Below, piece by piece: positions 7,595 to 15,562 of a stretch of 64,000 nucleotides of DNA. Under the pieces are notes generated by a model. It did no database searches. It was given only the letters and a program-made list of their open reading frames with translations, and was not told the origin of the DNA. The DNA comes from Gallionella straubiae (GTDB taxonomy: Bacteria > Pseudomonadota > Gammaproteobacteria > Burkholderiales > Gallionellaceae), in assembly GCF_051257895.1 (NCBI RefSeq), contig NZ_CP194331.1, positions 1,736,001 through 1,800,000 of the forward strand, given 5' to 3'. Numbering within the stretch: the stretch's first letter is position 1; the number at the start of each line of letters is the position of its first letter. The position numbers and the translations under genes were made by a program.

Positions 7595-9057
7595 TGCTCT
7601 TCAAGCAACAGGTTTAATGCCGCACGGTCCAGTTTGCCGCGATCCGTAAGGGGCAGATGGTCGATGATGATTATCATTTCACATGTCCAGGCAGGGGGCA
7701 AAGAGGTCTTGATTCTGCTGGCCAGCTCTTCATGTGAAACCTCCTTATCGGGAACCACAAATACGGCGGGGGCTTCACCCGCCTCGTCATGGGGAATCAC
7801 GCAGGCTGCCGCATCCCTTACCCCCTGCACACATAAAACCTTTTGCTCGATTTCACCCAGCGAGAGCCGCTTGCCCCTGACCTTCAGGAAATCCACGTTG
7901 CGCCCTTCAATCCAGACATACCCTTCTTCGTCCATTCTTCCCGAATCATTGGTGTTCAACCAACTGCCGTCGAATTTGGCGCGTGTCTCTTCAGGGTCAT
8001 TCCAATACCCAAGGCATACGGAGGGGCCGCTGACCTGGATTGCACCGGATTGCCGTGCAGGCAGGCTTGCCCCGGAGTCATCAACAATTCTGAGCTTCAG
8101 GTTGTCAAGCGCTCTTCCAACGCTGCCCTTTTTATCAGAAAGCCTTTCAGGTTCCAGGCAAGTGATCCTTGCGGTAGCCTCGGTTTGACCGTACATGACG
8201 TAAAAAGGCACATCCGGCAAGCAGTCCCTGAACTGTTCTATGTGCCGCCACTCCAGGTGGCCGCCTGCCTGGATGGCCCTGCGCAAGCTCGGCATTGGTA
8301 TGGTTGACAGGCTGGAGCGGGAAAGGAGTATCTTGTAAACGGACGGCACACCGGCAAAGGTAGTGCATCCATATTCGGCTATCGACCTCAATACTTTGTC
8401 CGGAAACATGAAGCGGTTGTCAAAAACAACGCTGCCGCCGCAATAAAGATGGCTGTGCAAAACGCTTGCTCCGAAACAGTACGAAATGGGAAGGATGAGC
8501 ATTGCAGTTTCTCCGTCGCCGAGGCGCTGGCTTCGTACAATCGCTTCGGTGTTGGCGAGGAGATTTCCATGGCTGACCATGACAAACCGGGGCCTGCCGG
8601 TTGTGCCCGATGTCGGCATGAGAGCGGCCAGGTCGGCAGCGGCACGGGGCACCGGGTGAGCCAGGACAGTCCCTTCCGTTGCTTGATTTGCATGAATATA
8701 AAGCACTTCCGGGGGGATTTTCAGCTTCGGGCTGTCGTCGGTTTCCGACCAGACAGCCCTCGCCCCGGTCAAATCAATATAGGCTGATATATCTGTTGAA
8801 AGATTCGACGCATCAATGGGTACGGCAACCAGCCCGGCATAGATTGCTCCGAGATACGCCAGAGCGGATGCCGGCGAAAGCCGGCAGGTGATTATGATAC
8901 GCTCACCCGGCTTGAGTCCAAGGGACACGAAAAAACCGGCGCTTCGTGCAATGAGAACTCCTGCGTCAGAATTGACCTCATTTGTTTTTACGTTCACAAG
9001 CCGCGATGAGCCGCCGCACCGGCTTGCAAGTTCTCCTGAAAAATTCATTGAATCCAT
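7591..9057 (-). CDS. AMP-dependent acyl-activating ligase (ANL superfamily)
   Basis: Full-length adenylate-forming enzyme of 488 residues. Signature motif MPTSGTTGRPR lies near residues 147-157, followed by FYVMYGQTEATARI (A5), LNTNDSGRMDEEGYVWIEGR (A7) and the hinge/C-domain FLKVRGKRLSLGEIE. The C-terminal catalytic lysine is in DRGKLDRAAL. Such enzymes activate a carboxylic acid as acyl-AMP and load it on CoA or on a carrier protein. The gene ends four bases before the LuxE frame begins and starts directly after the acyl carrier protein, so loading of that ACP is the obvious proposal. The presence of both an ANL ligase and a LuxE in one operon suggests two activation steps or two acyl groups. 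Confidence 0.87.
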   Translation of the reverse strand: MDSMNFSGELASRCGGSSRLVNVKTNEVNSDAGVLIARSAGFFVSLGLKPGERIIITCRLSPASALAYLGAIYAGLVAVPIDASNLSTDISAYIDLTGARAVWSETDDSPKLKIPPEVLYIHANQATEGTVLAHPVPRAAADLAALMPTSGTTGRPRFVMVSHGNLLANTEAIVRSQRLGDGETAMLILPISYCFGASVLHSHLYCGGSVVFDNRFMFPDKVLRSIAEYGCTTFAGVPSVYKILLSRSSLSTIPMPSLRRAIQAGGHLEWRHIEQFRDCLPDVPFYVMYGQTEATARITCLEPERLSDKKGSVGRALDNLKLRIVDDSGASLPARQSGAIQVSGPSVCLGYWNDPEETRAKFDGSWLNTNDSGRMDEEGYVWIEGRNVDFLKVRGKRLSLGEIEQKVLCVQGVRDAAACVIPHDEAGEAPAVFVVPDKEVSHEELASRIKTSLPPAWTCEMIIIIDHLPLTDRGKLDRAALNLLLEEQ

Positions 9058-9060
9058 GCG

Positions 9061-9303
9061 CTAAGTGATCTTGTTGCGCATCACCTCAATTATCGCAGCC
9101 ACGTCTTCCATAGCCATCAATTCATCTATATCAAATGTGACGTTGAATGTTTTTTCAAGAGACAGGGTAAGTGTGGCATGCCCCAAAGAATCCCAGCCCG
9201 GAATATTTTCCGGTTTGGCATCAATGGTGACCAACGATGGATCGGTGCCAAATGCAACCTTGAAACTCTGCTGGATTTTTTCCATTAGTTCCTGCTCATT
9301 CAT
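9061..9303 (-). CDS. Acyl carrier protein
   Basis: Small acidic protein of 80 residues with the phosphopantetheine attachment motif GWDSLGH (Ser39 when translation starts at ATG 9303), followed by the usual helices containing FNVTFDIDELMAMEDVAAII. An upstream in-frame TTG at 9309 exists, but ATG 9303 with AGGAG ten bases upstream is preferred. It is a dedicated, non-housekeeping ACP, because fab genes are absent here and it sits between an aminotransferase and an AMP ligase. It probably carries the acyl group that is later transferred to an amino-sugar or reduced by the LuxC-like protein. Relatives occur in polar-flagellin glycosylation islands of pseudomonads (recollection of those islands, not a search). 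Confidence 0.9.
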   Translation of the reverse strand: MNEQELMEKIQQSFKVAFGTDPSLVTIDAKPENIPGWDSLGHATLTLSLEKTFNVTFDIDELMAMEDVAAIIEVMRNKIT

Positions 9304-9372
9304 ATGCAATATTCTCCTGATATTTCTTCGGACGGTTCATTTGCAACTGTAATAACAAAACGATTTGCCCAC

Positions 9373-10491
9373 CTAACTTGCAATCAATCCAAGAATAAGA
9401 TCAATCTGTTCATTTGATAAGCCCGGGTAAATCGGCAAACAGATTACTTGTTCCGCAACTTTCCTCGCCACTGGCAAATTCGCGTGTGCCGCCGAAGGCA
9501 TCCCCCGGTACATCGGGAAATCGCTTATCAACGGGTAGAAATAGCGGCGCGCATAAATACCGGCGTCTTGCATTTTTTGATATAGCGCATCACGGCTGAG
9601 CGGATAGTCCGGCTGCACCAGAATCGGGAAGTAGGCATAGTTAGCTGTTTTTTCGCACCCAGCCAGCAAGCAATGGATGCCCTTGACGCCGGCCAAGGCC
9701 TCTCGGTAACGGCTATCAATGGCTTTGCGCTTCTGCAGGGCTTCATCAATGCCCTTGAGTTGCAGCAAGCCAAAGGCGGCATTAATTTCGCTCATCTTGC
9801 CGTTGATACCCGAAGCAACCACAGTAACCTCATCCACAAAGCCAAAGTTTTTCAGGTGGTCAATACGTTGTTTGGTTTTTGCATCGTGGCAGACGATGGC
9901 TCCGCCTTCAAAGGTGTTGAACACTTTTGTGGCGTGAAAGCTCAGCACCGACAGGTCGCCATGGTTAAGCACACTGCCGTCATGGCATTGCACACCGAAG
10001 GCGTGGGCAGCGTCGTAGATGATTTTCAGTCCATAGTTGTCGGCAATTTTTTGGATGCGATTCACATCACAGGGGTGGCCGTAGCAGTGCACCGGCATGA
10101 TGGCAGTGGTTTGCGGGGTAATGGCGGCCTCGATCTTGTCAGGGTCGAGATTGAGAGTGATCGGATCGATGTCCACAAACACCGGTTTGATTCCGTTCCA
10201 CAGCAGCGAATGGGCCGTTGCCACGAACGAATATGGCGTAGTGATGACTTCGCCAGTGATGCGCAAGGCTTGCAGGGCTGTGACCAGGGCGAGGGTACCG
10301 TTGGTGAACAGGGCAAGGTGCTTAACCCCCAGGTAGTCACACAATGTCTGCTCGAATTGCTGGTGAAACGGGCCGCTATTGGTCAGCCATTTGCTGTCCC
10401 AAATTTGCTGCAGATAGGGAATGAATTCATCCAGCGACGGCAACGAAGGCTGCGTGACATAAATTGGCGCGGCTTTTCGTGATTCCGTCAT
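9373..10491 (-). CDS. DegT/DnrJ/EryC1/StrS sugar aminotransferase, VioA-like
   Basis: PLP-dependent enzyme of 372 residues that aminates a keto-deoxy sugar nucleotide. The Schiff-base lysine is Lys189 in SFHATKVFNTFEGG; YDAAHAFG carries the aspartate that contacts the PLP pyridine nitrogen, and TPYSFVATAHS is the usual N-terminal contact. The opening VTQPSLPSLDEFIPYLQQ and the stretch KWLTNSGPFHQQFE resemble VioA, the enzyme that makes dTDP-4-amino-4,6-dideoxyglucose (viosamine), as I recall it. The ATGA overlap with the upstream glycosyltransferase gene places it in the same transcript. Product identity (4-amino versus 3-amino sugar) is not proved by the sequence. Confidence 0.88.
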   Translation of the reverse strand: MTESRKAAPIYVTQPSLPSLDEFIPYLQQIWDSKWLTNSGPFHQQFEQTLCDYLGVKHLALFTNGTLALVTALQALRITGEVITTPYSFVATAHSLLWNGIKPVFVDIDPITLNLDPDKIEAAITPQTTAIMPVHCYGHPCDVNRIQKIADNYGLKIIYDAAHAFGVQCHDGSVLNHGDLSVLSFHATKVFNTFEGGAIVCHDAKTKQRIDHLKNFGFVDEVTVVASGINGKMSEINAAFGLLQLKGIDEALQKRKAIDSRYREALAGVKGIHCLLAGCEKTANYAYFPILVQPDYPLSRDALYQKMQDAGIYARRYFYPLISDFPMYRGMPSAAHANLPVARKVAEQVICLPIYPGLSNEQIDLILGLIAS

Positions 10492-12914
10492 TTGCCGGCC
10501 TCCTGCGTCATACGGTCAGTATCTTGCAATGTCACTTCAAACGACTCCGGCGGCAAGCCGGCGCACCAGCGTTGCCACATGAGGCGCAAGGCACGTTCCA
10601 CACCTGCGGCAACCAGCGCTGGCTGGCCCATCACCGACTTCGCAAAGCGTTCGCGCACCCCTGCCCGGATATCGGACAGCGCGGCAAGGTTGCGGGACCA
10701 GGACAAGCCCCTCTGCACGAAATCTGCCGCATCATGTGCAACGAACGCTTCCAGGCCAGCATGACTGAGAATTGTGGCTCCCGTCCGGCTTGCCACCGTG
10801 TTGCCCGTCATGGTTAGTGTCGGCACACCCATCCATAGCGCATGAAGGGTCGTGGTACCTCCGGTGTAAGGGAATGTATCCAGGCAGATGTCCACCTGAT
10901 GATGCAATTCCAAATAATGCTCCATACCGCTGCGCGGATGGAAACTCAGGCGTTCGCGCGCGATGCCTTCCTGCGCAAACCATTCGATCAGCGTGCCGTA
11001 TCCGCCATCCCGGGGCATCCCTCCCAGCAACATGCGTGAATCGGGCAAGGCACGCAGCAGTTGCGACCAGAGGGCAACGACCGGCCGGTTGAGTTTATTT
11101 GCCCGGTTGAAGCTGCCGAAGGTCACATGGCCGTTACTCAGGGCAGGCAGGGCGTTAACCGGCGGCGCATTTTCGAAGTGCAGGAAAGGTGCACTAGCCG
11201 GCATTTGTACGATTTTTTCCGTGAACTGGCTGTCGAATTGACCGGGTGGCAGAAAAAATCGATCCGCCAGATAGTAATCCATCGCGCTCAGCCCCGTGGT
11301 GCCGGGGTAGCCTATCCAGCTGGCCTGCACCGGCGCAGGCTTGCGGGCGAAGGCCAGCAGCCGATGTTCGGCGGTGTGCCCCGAAAGATCAATCAGGATG
11401 TCGATGCCGTCCGCACGGATTTTCTGTGCCAGCGCGTCATCCGACAGGCTGGCAATCGGGTGCCAGTGCGGCAGATACCCTCGCAGGCGCTGGGTGACGC
11501 CATCTTCGGCGATTTGGTTGTAATAGGCGTGCAGCGATAACTGCGGGTAGCCGGATAAATGAGCCAGCACCGGTTCGATAAAAAAAGCTACGGGATGGGT
11601 GCGCAGGTCGCCGGATACAAAGCCGACCTGCAAACAGCGCTCCGGGCTTCGCGAATGTGGATGCTGCGGCCAACTTGCGCGCAGGGGTGCTTCGAACTGT
11701 TCGGCAAAGCGGCGGTGTTCTGCAAACAACGCCTGCGCATCCACCGCTTCGCTTTGACTGAGGCAGTAAAGCAGGTTGCTGTGTGCCCTGGCGTAATCGG
11801 GTTTGACCGTCAGCGCCAGGCGGTAACTCGCCTCCGCTTCATCGAGCCGCCTGAGATCCAGCAGGGCATTGCCCAGGTTGTTGTACGCCTCGGCGTAATC
11901 GGGTTTGATCGCCAGCGCACGGCGGTAGCTCGCCTCCGCGTCGTCGGGCTGCCCGATGTCTCGCAGGATATTGCCCAGGTTGTTGTGTGCATCGGCATAA
12001 TCGGACTTGATCTCCAGCGCACGGCGGTAGCTCGCCATCGCTTCATCAAGCCGCCCGATAGTTTGCAGGGCGTAGCCCAAGTTACCGTGCGCCTCGGCGT
12101 AATCGGGTTTGATCGCCAGCGCACGGTGGTAACTTGCCACCGCTTCATCGACCTGCCCGAGGTCGCGCAGGGCGGCACCCAGGTTGCGGTGCGCATCGGC
12201 GAAATCAGGCTTGATCGCCAGCGCACGGCGGTAACTCGCCACTGCATCCTCGAGCCGCCCGAGGTCTCGCAAAGCATTCCCCAAGTTGCTGTGCGCATCG
12301 GTGTAATCGGGTTTGATCGCCAGTGCACGGCGGTAACTTGCCACCGCACCCTCAAGCCGCCCGAGGTCTCGCAAGGCATTGCCCAGGTTGTTATGCGCCT
12401 CGGCAAAATCGGGTTCGATCGCCAGCGCCCGGCGGTAACTTGCCGCCGCCGCATCAAGCTGCCCGAGGTCCCGCAGGGCATTGCCCAGGTTATTGTGCGC
12501 ATCGGCGAAATCGGGTTTGACCACCAGCGCCCGACGGTAGCTTGCCACTGCGCCATCGAACTGTCCGAGGCCTCGCAGGGCATTGCCCAGATTGCTGTGC
12601 GCATCTGCATCATCGGGCCGCAACTCTGCCGCTTTTTGCGAAGCCTGCAGGCTGTTTTTGCCTTGTGAATGAAGGGCAACCCCCAGCGCCTTCCAGACAA
12701 ACCCGGAATCCGGATACTGCTCCACCAGTAAGCGTGCCCTGCTTTCCAACTCGGCATAACGCCCGGCATTAAACAGGGCAACCAGCTGCTTGCATTCATC
12801 CGGCGTGGGAGCCGTGTTCTTTACAAGAGATTCGGCTGAGTCTTTATCCTGGCAACATTTCTTGTATTTTTTCCCGCTGCCGCAAGGGCAGGGGTCATTC
12901 CTTCCCGGTTTCAC
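10488..12914 (-). CDS. SPINDLY-type TPR/O-GlcNAc transferase-like glycosyltransferase with N-terminal SEC-C motif
   Basis: First gene of the operon. Order of parts: a SEC-C zinc motif (PGRNDPCPCGSGKKYKKCC), about ten tetratricopeptide repeats of which eight are nearly uniform 34-residue units, then a GT41 catalytic region with FVSGDLRTHPVAFF, LIDLSGHTAEHR, PVQASWIGYPGTTG, TFGSFNRANKL, CLDTFPYTGGTTTLHALWMG and PTLTMTG. These are hallmarks of O-linked GlcNAc-type transferases that glycosylate protein Ser/Thr using a UDP-sugar. No ATG is in frame: GTG 12914 has AAGGA eight bases upstream and gives a protein that starts just before SEC-C, while GTG 12956 lacks a ribosome site. Its likely target is flagellin, inferred from the flagellin genes elsewhere in the window. 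Confidence 0.88.
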   Translation of the reverse strand: MKPGRNDPCPCGSGKKYKKCCQDKDSAESLVKNTAPTPDECKQLVALFNAGRYAELESRARLLVEQYPDSGFVWKALGVALHSQGKNSLQASQKAAELRPDDADAHSNLGNALRGLGQFDGAVASYRRALVVKPDFADAHNNLGNALRDLGQLDAAAASYRRALAIEPDFAEAHNNLGNALRDLGRLEGAVASYRRALAIKPDYTDAHSNLGNALRDLGRLEDAVASYRRALAIKPDFADAHRNLGAALRDLGQVDEAVASYHRALAIKPDYAEAHGNLGYALQTIGRLDEAMASYRRALEIKSDYADAHNNLGNILRDIGQPDDAEASYRRALAIKPDYAEAYNNLGNALLDLRRLDEAEASYRLALTVKPDYARAHSNLLYCLSQSEAVDAQALFAEHRRFAEQFEAPLRASWPQHPHSRSPERCLQVGFVSGDLRTHPVAFFIEPVLAHLSGYPQLSLHAYYNQIAEDGVTQRLRGYLPHWHPIASLSDDALAQKIRADGIDILIDLSGHTAEHRLLAFARKPAPVQASWIGYPGTTGLSAMDYYLADRFFLPPGQFDSQFTEKIVQMPASAPFLHFENAPPVNALPALSNGHVTFGSFNRANKLNRPVVALWSQLLRALPDSRMLLGGMPRDGGYGTLIEWFAQEGIARERLSFHPRSGMEHYLELHHQVDICLDTFPYTGGTTTLHALWMGVPTLTMTGNTVASRTGATILSHAGLEAFVAHDAADFVQRGLSWSRNLAALSDIRAGVRERFAKSVMGQPALVAAGVERALRLMWQRWCAGLPPESFEVTLQDTDRMTQEAGK
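11770..12615 (-). repeat. Tandem 102-bp DNA repeats encoding TPR units
   Basis: Inside the glycosyltransferase gene the sequence repeats with a 102-base period, about eight times. Each unit encodes a 34-residue TPR of the form LGNALRDLGxLxxAxASYRRALAIKPDxAxAHN. Several units are close to identical at DNA level (for example the recurring gatcgccagcgcacggcggt). Such arrays can expand or contract by recombination, which would change the length of the TPR superhelix. Confidence 0.9.
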
Positions 12915-13074
12915 GCTCACTATCCTTAAGATCGGTTTGGTCCTGAAGTTGGACACATACTAGCATGGATAATTCACTGAAATAATCATCAAGACCCCTG
13001 ATGCATTGCCGGCGATACCGACGCAGAGCGAGTGTTTTCAAAAAGGTGGCCAGGCTACCCCCGGCGGTTTTACC

Positions 13075-13674
13075 TTACGCTCCCCACTTCTTTATCAGTG
13101 TCTGCGGCACGCCAAGATGATCAAGCACCCGCGCCACGACAAAATCCACCAAGTCCTGCATGCTCTGCGGGTGGTGGTAGAAGCCGGGATTGGGCGGCAT
13201 GATGACGGCGCCGGCGTGCGACAGCTTGAGCATGTTCTCCAGATGGATCGCGGAGAACGGCATCTCGCGCGGCACGAGGATCAGGGTACGCCTCTCCTTG
13301 AGCATCACGTCGGCGGCGCGGGCGATGAGGTCGTCGCCGATGCCACCCGCGATCTTGCCGAGCGTGCCCATGGTGCAGGGGCAGACCACCATCGCGTCAC
13401 CGGGATTGGAGCCGGAGGCCATCGGCGCGTACCAGTCCTGGATGCCGAACACCTTTAGCTCGCCGCTGAATTTCCCGTAGCGCTCCGCGAACATCTGCTC
13501 CGCCTCCTGCGGGCGGTTCGGCAACGTGATGTCCGTTTCCTGCTTGGCGACAATCTGCGCGGCCTGCGAGTACACCAGATGCACGCGCTGCCCGCTGGCG
13601 AGCAGGCATTCCAAGAGGCGCATGCCGTAGGGCAGGCCGGAGGCGCCGGTGAAGGCAAGAGTGATGATCTTCAT
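13075..13674 (-). CDS. ubiX: Flavin prenyltransferase UbiX
   Basis: Makes prenylated FMN, the cofactor of the UbiD decarboxylase in ubiquinone synthesis, from FMN and dimethylallyl phosphate. Length (199 residues) and motifs fit: FTGASGLPYGMRLLECLL at the N-terminus, VVCPCTMGTLGKIAGGIGDDLI in the middle with the flavin and prenyl contacts, LVPREMPFSAIHLENM, and MPPNPGFYHHPQSMQDLVDFVV near the end. It overlaps the downstream end of the Gx-transporter gene by four bases (ATGA), so it is transcribed with that membrane pair. Flavin-related function may be the common thread, though this is inference. Confidence 0.95.
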   Translation of the reverse strand: MKIITLAFTGASGLPYGMRLLECLLASGQRVHLVYSQAAQIVAKQETDITLPNRPQEAEQMFAERYGKFSGELKVFGIQDWYAPMASGSNPGDAMVVCPCTMGTLGKIAGGIGDDLIARAADVMLKERRTLILVPREMPFSAIHLENMLKLSHAGAVIMPPNPGFYHHPQSMQDLVDFVVARVLDHLGVPQTLIKKWGA

Positions 13675-14210
13675 GGCAGTCGTTCCATGTTTGGTTTGCC
13701 GTCATTATCCATGAAACGCGCCGCGATGAGGCCGTTCGCCGTGCCGAACACCAGCGCTGCGACGGCAAAGACCGGGATGAGGTAGGCGATGCCGGCATGC
13801 GGAATCAGCCAGACGTACACCACCAGCATCTGCCCGGCGATATGCGCGAAGGCGGCGTAGATGCTGTGGCTGACCGGGCCGAACCAGCGCACCGGCAGGT
13901 GCTGCGCGAAGGCCAGCACGAGCAGGCTGCATACCGCGCCGGACAGGCTGAGGAAAAAACCGGGAGCGAGGAAGCTGCCGAACAGCAGGCTGCCCGCGAC
14001 GACGCGCAGCAGCGACACCCAGGCCGCCGCGCGCCAACCGTAGCGCGCCAACACGATCAGCGTAACGATGTTGGCCAGCCCCGGTTTCACGCCGGGCAGC
14101 GGCGAGGGGATGGCGTTCTCCAGCACCGTGAGGCCAAGCGCCACCGCCGCCATGCGCGCGATGTGGTGATCTTCCGCGGTGCTATCGAGCTTAATAGTTG
14201 AGGCTGTCAT
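13671..14210 (-). CDS. Gx transporter family protein (Hpre_diP_synt_I domain)
   Basis: Integral membrane protein of 179 residues with about five hydrophobic segments from residue 18 on. The stretch NAIPSPLPGVKPGLANIVTL is the recurring signature of the family once called heptaprenyl diphosphate synthase component I and now treated as an ECF-type Gx transporter. Its gene overlaps the NusG-II protein gene upstream by 20 bases and ubiX downstream by four. In many bacteria such pairs occur with flavin transfer (ApbE) or extracellular electron-transfer genes. No enzymatic prenyl synthase motif is present here. The substrate is unknown. Confidence 0.8.
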   Translation of the reverse strand: MTASTIKLDSTAEDHHIARMAAVALGLTVLENAIPSPLPGVKPGLANIVTLIVLARYGWRAAAWVSLLRVVAGSLLFGSFLAPGFFLSLSGAVCSLLVLAFAQHLPVRWFGPVSHSIYAAFAHIAGQMLVVYVWLIPHAGIAYLIPVFAVAALVFGTANGLIAARFMDNDGKPNMERLP

Positions 14211-14559
14211 ATTTCCTGGTGCTGCCGGTCAACTCAACGCTGACCTCGTTGGGCAGGCAGATGGCGATTTCACCGGGCTGTTGCAGCCAGCCCTGGCGCA
14301 CGCAGTATTGCCTCGGACTCGGGTCGGAGCTGATGCGCGCGTGGCGCTTCTCGATGGTGATCACGCTGGTGCCTAGCGGGCCGGGGACCTCGATCTGCTG
14401 GTCGCGCGACAGCGGCACTTCGCGGAATATCTTCCCACCGCTGCGGATCACCGCCTTATCGGCAAGGCCGCCGCTCCACAGCGTGATGGCGAGCAGAACC
14501 ACGCAGAGGCCGCCGAACAGCAGCGTCAGCCAGTCGCCGGCCTTCAGATACTGCAACAT
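14191..14559 (-). CDS. NusG domain II-containing membrane-anchored protein
   Basis: Predicted 122-residue protein with one N-terminal membrane helix (TLLFGGLCVVLLAITLW) followed by a small beta-rich extracytoplasmic domain: IRSGGKIFREVPL, IEVPGPLGTSVITIEKRHARI, CVRQGWLQQPGEIAICLPNEVSVEL. The cysteine pair around GWLQQPGEI (CVRQ...ICLP) is characteristic of stand-alone NusG-II proteins. ATG 14559 was chosen because the longer frame upstream runs through the palindromic element at 14573-14716 and encodes an implausible leader. It partners with the overlapping Gx transporter. The family has no proven biochemical role. Confidence 0.78.
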   Translation of the reverse strand: MLQYLKAGDWLTLLFGGLCVVLLAITLWSGGLADKAVIRSGGKIFREVPLSRDQQIEVPGPLGTSVITIEKRHARISSDPSPRQYCVRQGWLQQPGEIAICLPNEVSVELTGSTRKYDSLNY

Positions 14560-14572
14560 ATTCTTTAACCCT

Positions 14573-14716
14573 AGGACGCCTTGAAAAACCGTAGCGAGCG
14601 GCTTGAGTGCAAGGCGCACGGAGCACAGCGACCGAGACATACCCGTGGGTAGACGAGGAAGCGAGCACCGCGCAACGCCGCAATCGAGTCGCGCAGTAGG
14701 TTTTTCAAGGTGTCCT
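14573..14716 (-). repeat. Palindromic intergenic element, copy 1
   Basis: A 144-base element flanked by inverted repeats of 18 bases with one mismatch (14573-14590 and 14699-14716, core ccttgaaaaacc / ggtttttcaagg). The two arms are imperfectly complementary over most of their length and meet at tacccgtgggta (about 14640-14651). Read on the minus strand, it begins at the first base of the rapZ stop codon's 3' side and carries the core ggcgttgcgcggtgctcgc and gctccgtgcgccttgca. Related copies are at 41401-41658 and 56384-56560. It encodes no protein, and its function is unknown: a mobile palindromic repeat, RNA processing site or terminator are all possible. Confidence 0.8.
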
Positions 14717-15552
14717 CATGCGAGCTCACGGTGGCGCACCAGCACCTGTTGCTGCCGCTCGAAATGCCGCGCGAGCTTTTCGGCAAGATAGACCGAGCGA
14801 TGCTGCCCGCCGGTGCAGCCGATGGCCACGGTGAGATAGCTGCGGTTGTCTGCGACGAAACACGGCAGCCAGCGTTCCACAAAATTGCGGATGTCGCCGA
14901 ACATGTCCTGTGCGGCAGGAATATTTTCCAGGAATTCGATCACCGCCGCGTCGTTTCCGGTAAGCGGGCGCAACTCCGGGTTGTAGTAAGGGTTGGGCAG
15001 GCAGCGCGCATCGAATACCAGATCGGCATCCAGCGGGATGCCGTGCTTGTAGCCGAACGACTCGAACAGCAGCGTCAGGCGCGCGCGATCCACCTTGATG
15101 AACTGCTTGATCCAGGCACGCAGCGCATTTGCATTAAGTTCAGTGGTGTCGATGTGGTGGCCGATGTTGCTGATTTCGGCGAGCAGTTCGCGCTCCTGCC
15201 GCACGCATTCCGGCAGGGTACGCACGCCATCGTTGAGCGGATGCAGGCGGCGCGTCTCGGAAAAGCGCTTCACCAGCGTCTCGGTCTGCGCATCCAGAAA
15301 CAGCACATGCACCGCCAGCTCCTTCTGCATGAGCTGCAGCAGCATGGCGGGAAGTATCTGCACGCTGTGTGCATTGCGTACATCCACGCTTACCGCGATA
15401 TTCTGATAACCGGCCGGCATGAGCTGATCGACCAGGCTGGGGAGCAGCTCCGAGGGCAAGTTATCCACGCAATAGAAACCCGCATCCTCCAGCGTCTTGA
15501 GCGCGACGCTCTTGCCGGAACCGGACAGACCGCTGATCAGGAAGAGTTGCAT
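14716..15552 (-). CDS. rapZ: RNase adapter protein RapZ
   Basis: P-loop protein of 278 residues of the YvcJ/RapZ family. It starts with MQLFLISGLSGSGKSVAL (Walker A GLSGSGKS), has VDNLPSELL shortly after, RRLHPL and the C-terminal region CTGGQHRSVYLAEKLA, all diagnostic. In enterobacteria RapZ guides RNase E to the small RNA GlmZ and thereby controls amino-sugar synthesis. The start at 15552 follows hprK by ten bases; the longer frame reads antisense-like sequence inside hprK. Together with ptsN and hprK it forms the classical rpoN-linked regulatory group. The stop codon abuts palindromic element copy 1. Confidence 0.94.
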   Translation of the reverse strand: MQLFLISGLSGSGKSVALKTLEDAGFYCVDNLPSELLPSLVDQLMPAGYQNIAVSVDVRNAHSVQILPAMLLQLMQKELAVHVLFLDAQTETLVKRFSETRRLHPLNDGVRTLPECVRQERELLAEISNIGHHIDTTELNANALRAWIKQFIKVDRARLTLLFESFGYKHGIPLDADLVFDARCLPNPYYNPELRPLTGNDAAVIEFLENIPAAQDMFGDIRNFVERWLPCFVADNRSYLTVAIGCTGGQHRSVYLAEKLARHFERQQQVLVRHRELA

Positions 15553-15562
15553 GGGGTTCCCG

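Noticed and set aside
11770..12615. Regularly repeated DNA resembling a CRISPR-like array
   Set aside because: Period is 102 bases with no spacers and the units encode TPRs in frame.
11559..12668. 369-residue plus-strand open frame opposite the TPR repeats
   Set aside because: It mirrors the 102-bp repeats of the glycosyltransferase and has no family features.
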